From positions 1 through 10,544 of the forward strand of contig JAEXXW010000233.1 of assembly GCA_023405565.1 (NCBI GenBank): a stretch of 10,544 bases of DNA, in the 5' to 3' direction. The notes beneath the pieces are model-generated. The model saw only the letters and a program-made list of their open reading frames with translations, did no database searches and was not told where the DNA came from. This document shows positions 6,610 through 10,544 of this stretch, one piece after another. This stretch comes from Pseudomonadota bacterium. GTDB taxonomy: Bacteria; Pseudomonadota; Alphaproteobacteria; Rhizobiales; Xanthobacteraceae. The translations under genes and the position numbers were made by a program. The stretch's first letter is position 1; each line of letters opens with the position of its first letter.

Positions 6610-8747
6610 GCGTTCACCATCTTGCGCTCAAGCCGGCGCTGGAAGAAGCCGATCACGGCATCACGCATACGCTGCTTGAAAAGATCCCACTTCGTCGGGT
6701 TGTCGATGATCGAGGCTCGGAAGAAGGACGGGCACAGGATCGCGGCATGCGCAACCTCACCGCAATTGCCGCAGCCGACGCACGAATTGATGACCTTGGT
6801 CACCGGATCTCTACGCAGCGGATCGGGGTTCGGCGCGATCGTCAGCGACGGACAGCCCGACAGGCGGATGCAGGAATGATCGCCCGTACATGTATCCGGA
6901 TCGACGCCAAAGCGTTCGCGCACCACGCGCTCGCCGCGCTTGACCGCCGCGCGCATCAACGGCTTCACGCGGCGCTGCTTGTTGAGCATGCATTCCGACG
7001 AGGCGATGATGACCTTCGGGCCCTTCACATCGGTGGTCAGCGCTTCGCGGAAGGTGTCGCGCATCTTGGCGACATCATACGTGCGCGTGATGTGGCGAAC
7101 CCATTCCACGCCGACGCCGCGGACGGCCTTCTCGATCGGATGCTGGGTCGAGCGCGTCTCGACATTGGCCGCTGACGAGAGGATGTCCTGGCCGCCGGTC
7201 GCCGCCGCGTAACCATTATCGACAATCAGCACCACGCCGTCGGTCTTGTTGAACACCTGATGGCCGACGCTGGAGACGAGGCCGTTGTGCCAGAAGCCGC
7301 CGTCACCGACGACGGCGACGGGACGCTTGCCGCCCTGCCCCGACAGTGGCGAAGCGCCGGCACCACCAAGACCGTAGCCCATCGTGGTCTGGCCGATGTT
7401 GAAGGGCTGCAACGACGCAAAGGTGTGGCAGCCGATATCGGCGCTGACATGCAGCGGACCGACTTCGCGCTGCACGAGTTTCATCGCCGAGAAGATCGGA
7501 CGCTCCGGGCAGCCGGTGCAGAAGGACGGTGGACGGCCCTGCACGTTGTTGCCGAGCGTTTCGAGCGCGGCCGGCAGGCTCTTGTTGGTCTGCGGCGGCT
7601 CGTCCGGCGTAAGAAGATCGGGCCGATGCGCGCTGCAGAATTTCTGCAAACCGGCTTTCAGCACCGAACCGGTATATTCGCCGGCCATCGGCAGAACCGA
7701 CTTGCCTTCGATACGCGTCTGGATATCCCTGCGGCGCAACATCGTGTTGATCGCCTGCTCGATGAATTCCGGCTGGCCTTCCTCGACCACCAGGATCGCC
7801 TTCTTGCCGGCGCAAAACTCCACGAACTCGTCATCGACCAGCGGATAGGTGGCGTTCAGCACATAGAGCGGGATGCGGCTGTTACCGTACACATCGGCAA
7901 GCCCCATGATCTCCATCGCGCGCAGCACGCCGTTATACATGCCGCCCTGCATGACGATGCCGATATCCTTCGCTTCGCCATCGAAGAATTCGTTGATCTT
8001 GTTATCCTTGATGAACTTCACCGCTGCCGGCCAGCGCTGCTCGATCTTTTCATGCTCGTGCTGGTAGGTGAATGGCGGCAGGGCGTAACGCGTAATGTCG
8101 CGTGTCGGGTTTTGCAGCGCGTCGAGACGCGAGAATTCGGGGCGCTTGTTGTCCTTGGCGATGAAGCTGCCATAGACGTGACAGGCGCGGATGCGAAGCT
8201 GCAGCATCACCGCCGTGTTGCTGACCTCCGAGAGCTGGAAGCCCTTCTCCACCATGTCGACGATGGTCTGCACATTCGGGCGCGGATCGAGCAGCCACAT
8301 CTGCGATTTCATCGCAAAGGCGTGGCTGCGCTCCTGCATGATCGAGGAGCCCTCGCCGTAATCCTCGCCGACGATGATCAGCGCACCGCCCTTCACGCCA
8401 CCGGATGACAGGTTGGCGAGCGCGTCGGACGCGACATTGGTGCCGACCGGCGCCTTGAACGTGCAGGCGCCACGCAAAGGATAATTCACCGACACCGCGA
8501 GCGATGCCGCGGCAGCTGCTTCATTCGCACTCGATTCGAAACGGACGCCGAGTTCCTGCAGCATCTCGTTGGCATCGTTCAGAACGTCGATCAGATGCGA
8601 GATTGGTGCGCCCTGATAACCGGACACATAGGACACACCGGACTGCAACAGCGCCTTGGTCACAGCGAGAATGGCTTCGCCCTTGAACTCCTCGCCTTCG
8701 CCGAGCTTGAGCTGTTTGACTTCTTCTTTGAATGACCGCTCAGCCAT
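6606..8747 (-). CDS. iorA: Indolepyruvate ferredoxin oxidoreductase alpha subunit-like
   Basis: This 713-residue protein is the catalytic ThDP and iron-sulfur subunit. The pyrimidine domain comes first (SGYQGAP at 42-48; SSANEAAAAASLAVSVNYPL from 72, with E76 as the likely cofactor glutamate). A middle domain follows (about 260-360). The pyrophosphate domain begins at SFCTGCPERP (409-417) and carries SADIGCHTF and the ThDP/Mg motif GDGGFWH...DNGYAAATGG (481-519). The C-terminal ferredoxin-like segment has CxxDxxC-x5-CP (C620, D623, C626, C632) and a canonical CxxCxxC-x9-CP (C656, C659, C662, C672). The ATG at 8747 was preferred over a TTG at 8828 because GGAG sits six bases before it and the TTG lies inside the AT-rich palindrome. 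It forms an operon with iorB (ATGA overlap) and is divergent from a TRAP binding protein, sharing a putative operator. Arylpyruvate oxidation to aryl-acyl-CoA is the family role; the substrate here is unproven. Confidence 0.9.
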   Translation of the reverse strand: MAERSFKEEVKQLKLGEGEEFKGEAILAVTKALLQSGVSYVSGYQGAPISHLIDVLNDANEMLQELGVRFESSANEAAAAASLAVSVNYPLRGACTFKAPVGTNVASDALANLSSGGVKGGALIIVGEDYGEGSSIMQERSHAFAMKSQMWLLDPRPNVQTIVDMVEKGFQLSEVSNTAVMLQLRIRACHVYGSFIAKDNKRPEFSRLDALQNPTRDITRYALPPFTYQHEHEKIEQRWPAAVKFIKDNKINEFFDGEAKDIGIVMQGGMYNGVLRAMEIMGLADVYGNSRIPLYVLNATYPLVDDEFVEFCAGKKAILVVEEGQPEFIEQAINTMLRRRDIQTRIEGKSVLPMAGEYTGSVLKAGLQKFCSAHRPDLLTPDEPPQTNKSLPAALETLGNNVQGRPPSFCTGCPERPIFSAMKLVQREVGPLHVSADIGCHTFASLQPFNIGQTTMGYGLGGAGASPLSGQGGKRPVAVVGDGGFWHNGLVSSVGHQVFNKTDGVVLIVDNGYAAATGGQDILSSAANVETRSTQHPIEKAVRGVGVEWVRHITRTYDVAKMRDTFREALTTDVKGPKVIIASSECMLNKQRRVKPLMRAAVKRGERVVRERFGVDPDTCTGDHSCIRLSGCPSLTIAPNPDPLRRDPVTKVINSCVGCGNCGEVAHAAILCPSFFRASIIDNPTKWDLFKQRMRDAVIGFFQRRLERKMVNA

Positions 8748-8760
8748 TGCGTTCTCCAGA

Positions 8761-8778
8761 TTGGCCGGAATGTTGCAT
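8761..8778 (+). promoter_or_regulatory. Possible sigma-54-type promoter reading toward the first binding-protein gene
   Basis: TTGGCCGGAATGTTGCAT has GG and GC ten bases apart with TTGGC at -24 and TTGCA at -12, the sigma-54 layout, although the middle of the -24 box differs from consensus. A start near 8788 would give a leader of about 85 bases containing the AT-rich palindrome. The match overlaps the leader of the divergent iorA, and no equivalent exists before the second binding-protein gene, so it may be chance. Confidence 0.35.
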
Positions 8779-8815
8779 AACGCCCGCAGGGGCTTTAACC
8801 CATGATACCGCGGGG

Positions 8816-8841
8816 AAATTATATTCAAAAGAATATAATTT
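8816..8841. promoter_or_regulatory. AT-rich operator-like palindrome between iorA and the first TRAP binding protein
   Basis: Perfect 11-bp arms AAATTATATTC and GAATATAATTT flank AAAA. The dyad contains the -10 consensus TATAAT on both strands, so one bound protein could block or remodel both divergent promoters. It lies 69-94 bases from the iorA ATG and 31-56 bases from the binding-protein ATG. Its core recurs at 9926-9949 before the second binding-protein gene. The contrast with the GC-rich surroundings, and the recurrence, argue for a real control site; the regulator is not encoded here. Confidence 0.65.
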
Positions 8842-8871
8842 GAAACCGCGACGGCAAACAGGGATCACGGT

Positions 8872-9837
8872 ATGCGTGTGAATTCAATTTTGGCATTATC
8901 CGCTGCTATTTTGTGCAGCGCATCATTGGCGTCGGCACAGGAGGTCACCTTACGGGCGGTGTCCTCGTTCTCGGAAGGCAGCCAGATTTCGGCACCCTTC
9001 GAGCGCTTCGTCGAGAAGGTGAACAAGGACGGCAAGGGCGTTATCCAGATCAATTATATCGGCGGACCGCGCGCCATGCCCCCCTTCGAAGTCGGCAATG
9101 CCGTGCGCTCGAAAGTGGTCGATATCGCCAATGTCGCAGCGGCATTCTACACCAATCTGATGCCGGAGGCGGACGCCATCAAATTGCTGAACAAGCCGGC
9201 CGCGGAACAGCGCAAGAATGGAACCTGGGACCTGCTGAGCGACGTGCACCGGCAGAAACTCAATTCACACTATCTGGCCCGCCAGTTCGTTTCGGTGCCT
9301 TACCACATCTACCTGAACAAGAAGGTCGACAAGCTGGACTTTTCCGGCCTGAAGGTCCGTGTCACGCCGGTCTATCGCGATCTCGTCCAATCGCTCGGCG
9401 GCACGCCGATCACAACCCCTCCGGGTGAAGTTTACACGGCCCTCGAACGCGGCGTTGTCGATGGCTATGGCTGGCCGATCCTCGGCATTTTCGACCTCGG
9501 CTGGGAAAAGGTGACCAAGTTCCGCCTGGATCCGGGCTTCTACAGCGTCGATGTCGGTGTGCTGGTCAATCAGGACACCTGGAAGGGCCTCAATGACGCC
9601 CAGCGCAAGGTGCTGACCGACGCCGCCGCCTGGCTGGAGTCGCTCGACGGCACGGAAAACGCGGATATGGTGAAAGCCGAGCGCGAGCGTCAGGCCAAAG
9701 CCGGCGTGCAAACGATCGATCTCGGGCCGGCCGTCTCGCAAGAGCTCGTGAAAAAGGCCAATAATCTCGCCTGGGACGCGGTCATCGCCCGATCGCCGGA
9801 ATTCGGCAAAAAGCTGCGGGCCCTGAACGGCGATTGA
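8872..9837 (+). CDS. TRAP transporter substrate-binding protein, DctP family (copy 1)
   Basis: This 321-residue protein is a periplasmic binding protein of the DctP type. A type I signal peptide (residues 1-22, positively charged start, hydrophobic core, LASA then QEV) directs export. C15 is not in a valid lipobox. The family core is clear: FSGLKVRV (R163, the arginine position that usually pairs with the ligand carboxylate), then LGGTPITTPPGEVYTALERGVVDG. Binding proteins of this kind deliver organic acids to a DctQ/DctM membrane pair, but none is visible here. The ATG is preceded by AGGGA with seven bases of spacing. It is divergent from iorA with a shared palindrome between them, which suggests that its ligand feeds the ferredoxin oxidoreductase (inference). 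A near-duplicate follows 138 bases downstream. The ligand is unknown; a 2-oxoacid or aromatic carboxylate is plausible. Confidence 0.88.
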   Translation: MRVNSILALSAAILCSASLASAQEVTLRAVSSFSEGSQISAPFERFVEKVNKDGKGVIQINYIGGPRAMPPFEVGNAVRSKVVDIANVAAAFYTNLMPEADAIKLLNKPAAEQRKNGTWDLLSDVHRQKLNSHYLARQFVSVPYHIYLNKKVDKLDFSGLKVRVTPVYRDLVQSLGGTPITTPPGEVYTALERGVVDGYGWPILGIFDLGWEKVTKFRLDPGFYSVDVGVLVNQDTWKGLNDAQRKVLTDAAAWLESLDGTENADMVKAERERQAKAGVQTIDLGPAVSQELVKKANNLAWDAVIARSPEFGKKLRALNGD

Positions 9838-9902
9838 CCGCTCAAGCAGGGCCAATGGACCTTGAAATCAAAGGGTCCTGCGGTCCTGCCTAATCTTGCA
9901 AA

Positions 9903-9933
9903 TTGACTTCCCAGGACGGGCCGGGAATATATT
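9903..9933 (+). promoter_or_regulatory. Possible sigma-70 promoter upstream of the second binding-protein gene
   Basis: TTGACT at 9903-9908 is a good -35 box. Spacings of 17 or 19 bases lead to AATATA (9926-9931) or TATATT (9928-9933), the latter matching five of six -10 bases at a long spacing. The -10 region coincides with the left arm of the palindrome at 9926-9949, as expected for a repressible promoter. A separate exact TATAAT at 9942-9947 has no matching -35. Confidence 0.3.
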
Positions 9934-9949
9934 CGAAAGAATATAATTT
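9926..9949. promoter_or_regulatory. AT-rich operator-like palindrome before the second TRAP binding protein
   Basis: TATATTC (9928-9934) and GAATATA (9939-9945) form perfect 7-bp arms around GAAA. The right half GAATATAATTT is identical to the right arm of the site at 8831-8841, while the left arm has diverged. It ends about 26 bases before the ATG at 9976. Together with the first site it indicates common control of iorAB and both binding proteins. Confidence 0.6.
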
Positions 9950-9975
9950 CAAAGGCCATCCTGGGAGGTTAACTG

Positions 9976-10544
9976 ATGGATCGTAGGCTCGTGTCGATTG
10001 TATCCGCACTCGTGCTGGCTGGCACGATGACGGCAGCCCATGCGCAGGAAGTGACCCTGCGCGCGGTCACGTCGTTTGCGGAAGGCACTCAATTTTCCAA
10101 GAATTTCGAACGCTTCATCGAGAAGGTGAACAAGGATGGCAAGGGCGTCATCCAGATCAACTATATCGGCGGACCGCGCGCGATCCCGCCCTTCGAGGTC
10201 GGCAATGCCGTGCGCTCGAAAGTGGTCGATATCGCCAACGTCACGGGTGCTTTCTACACCAACCTGATGCCGGAGGCGGACGCCTTCAAGCTGATCAACA
10301 CGCCGACCGCCGAGCAGCGCAAGAACGGCACCTGGGCTTACATCAACGAACTGCATAACCAGAAGCTCAACTCCTATTATCTCGCCCGCCAGTTCGTCTC
10401 GGTGCCGTTCCACGTCTACCTGAACAAGAAGATCGAGAAGCCCGACTTTTCCGGCCTCAAGATTCGCGTGACGCCGGTCTATCGCGACATCGTACAGGCG
10501 CTCGGCGGCACGCCGATCACGACCCCTCCGGGTGAAGTCTATAC
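9976..10544 (+). CDS. TRAP transporter substrate-binding protein, DctP family (copy 2), 3' end outside window
   Basis: The first 189 codons of a second DctP-type binding protein are present. A signal peptide (MDRRLVSIVSALVLAG, ending AHA before QEV) is followed by a mature sequence matching copy 1 closely: by my count 30 differences over 166 aligned residues from QEV to GEVY, about 82% identity. A 41-base stretch (10198-10238) is identical to 9091-9131, so the copies are paralogues of fairly recent origin or subject to gene conversion. The ligand-region motifs FSGLKIRV and LGGTPITTPPGEVY are kept. Differences cluster at about 9-20 and 98-107 of the aligned mature region, which could alter ligand preference or partner contacts. 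The ribosome site GGGAGG is seven bases before the ATG and is stronger than that of copy 1. Its own copy of the AT-rich palindrome sits upstream. The C-terminal third is outside the window. Confidence 0.88.
   Translation, partial: MDRRLVSIVSALVLAGTMTAAHAQEVTLRAVTSFAEGTQFSKNFERFIEKVNKDGKGVIQINYIGGPRAIPPFEVGNAVRSKVVDIANVTGAFYTNLMPEADAFKLINTPTAEQRKNGTWAYINELHNQKLNSYYLARQFVSVPFHVYLNKKIEKPDFSGLKIRVTPVYRDIVQALGGTPITTPPGEVY

Noticed and set aside
5086..6879. Long rightward open frame (597 codons) opposite iorB and the end of iorA
   Set aside because: It lies antisense to well-recognised iorB/iorA domains. Its translation is rich in Arg, His and Asp with no recognisable domain, as expected from the mirror of GC-rich codon use.
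8748..8828. Extension of iorA to a TTG at 8828 (27 extra residues)
   Set aside because: The extension would start inside the AT-rich palindrome and lacks a ribosome site, whereas ATG 8747 has GGAG at ideal spacing.
8872..8940. Lipoprotein signal in the first binding protein (C15)
   Set aside because: The residues before the Cys (AIL) do not fit a lipobox, and a normal Ala-x-Ala type cleavage site (LASA before QEV) follows.
9857..9889. Possible terminator after the first binding protein (GGACC/GGTCC stem, with adjacent GGTCCTGC repeats)
   Set aside because: The stem is only five strong pairs, with a bulge further in, and there is no T-run; it is too weak to call.

Overview
The window looks like a catabolic gene cluster from an alphaproteobacterium, probably of the Hyphomicrobiales or a neighbouring order. 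This rests on high-GC genes with AT-rich intergenic gaps, a long-form indolepyruvate-type ferredoxin oxidoreductase, TRAP-type binding proteins and GMC oxidoreductases. No rRNA, tRNA, mobile element or CRISPR array is visible. Seven protein genes fill almost all of the window, two of them cut by its edges, and no gene-free gap exceeds 200 bases.

Layout. A leftward pair covers 1-2462: a ThDP-dependent decarboxylase in which the ComE-like (cofactor) half precedes the ComD-like half, followed by a truncated GMC oxidoreductase. A rightward gene at 2645-3607 encodes a gamma-resorcylate-decarboxylase-like amidohydrolase. It is divergent from the first pair across a 182-bp gap that carries two copies of a TTTTTGCATAC-containing palindrome. 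Converging on it is a leftward cytosine-deaminase-like amidohydrolase (3661-4890) with a strong candidate sigma-54 promoter. Next comes a leftward, translationally coupled iorA-iorB pair (8747 down to 5083). Two tandem rightward DctP-type TRAP solute-binding proteins, about 82% identical where both are visible, occupy 8872 to the right edge. An AT-rich palindrome built on TATATTC / GAATATA lies between iorA and the first binding protein and again upstream of the second.

How the genes may work together (inference). The binding proteins would capture a carboxylated substrate. The ferredoxin oxidoreductase and the ThDP decarboxylase would act on 2-oxoacids, the two amidohydrolases on ring carboxylate or C-N bonds, and the GMC enzyme on an alcohol. 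This resembles uptake and breakdown of an aromatic or 2-oxo acid, but the substrate cannot be read from the sequence. No transcriptional regulator and no TRAP membrane subunit lies inside the window.

Most unusual points: the ComE-before-ComD fusion; a CodA-like protein lacking one expected metal-binding histidine; a CxxDxxC iron-sulfur motif in IorA; a sigma-54 promoter with a 17-bp tandem duplication and an upstream palindrome; and the two separate sets of shared operator-like palindromes.
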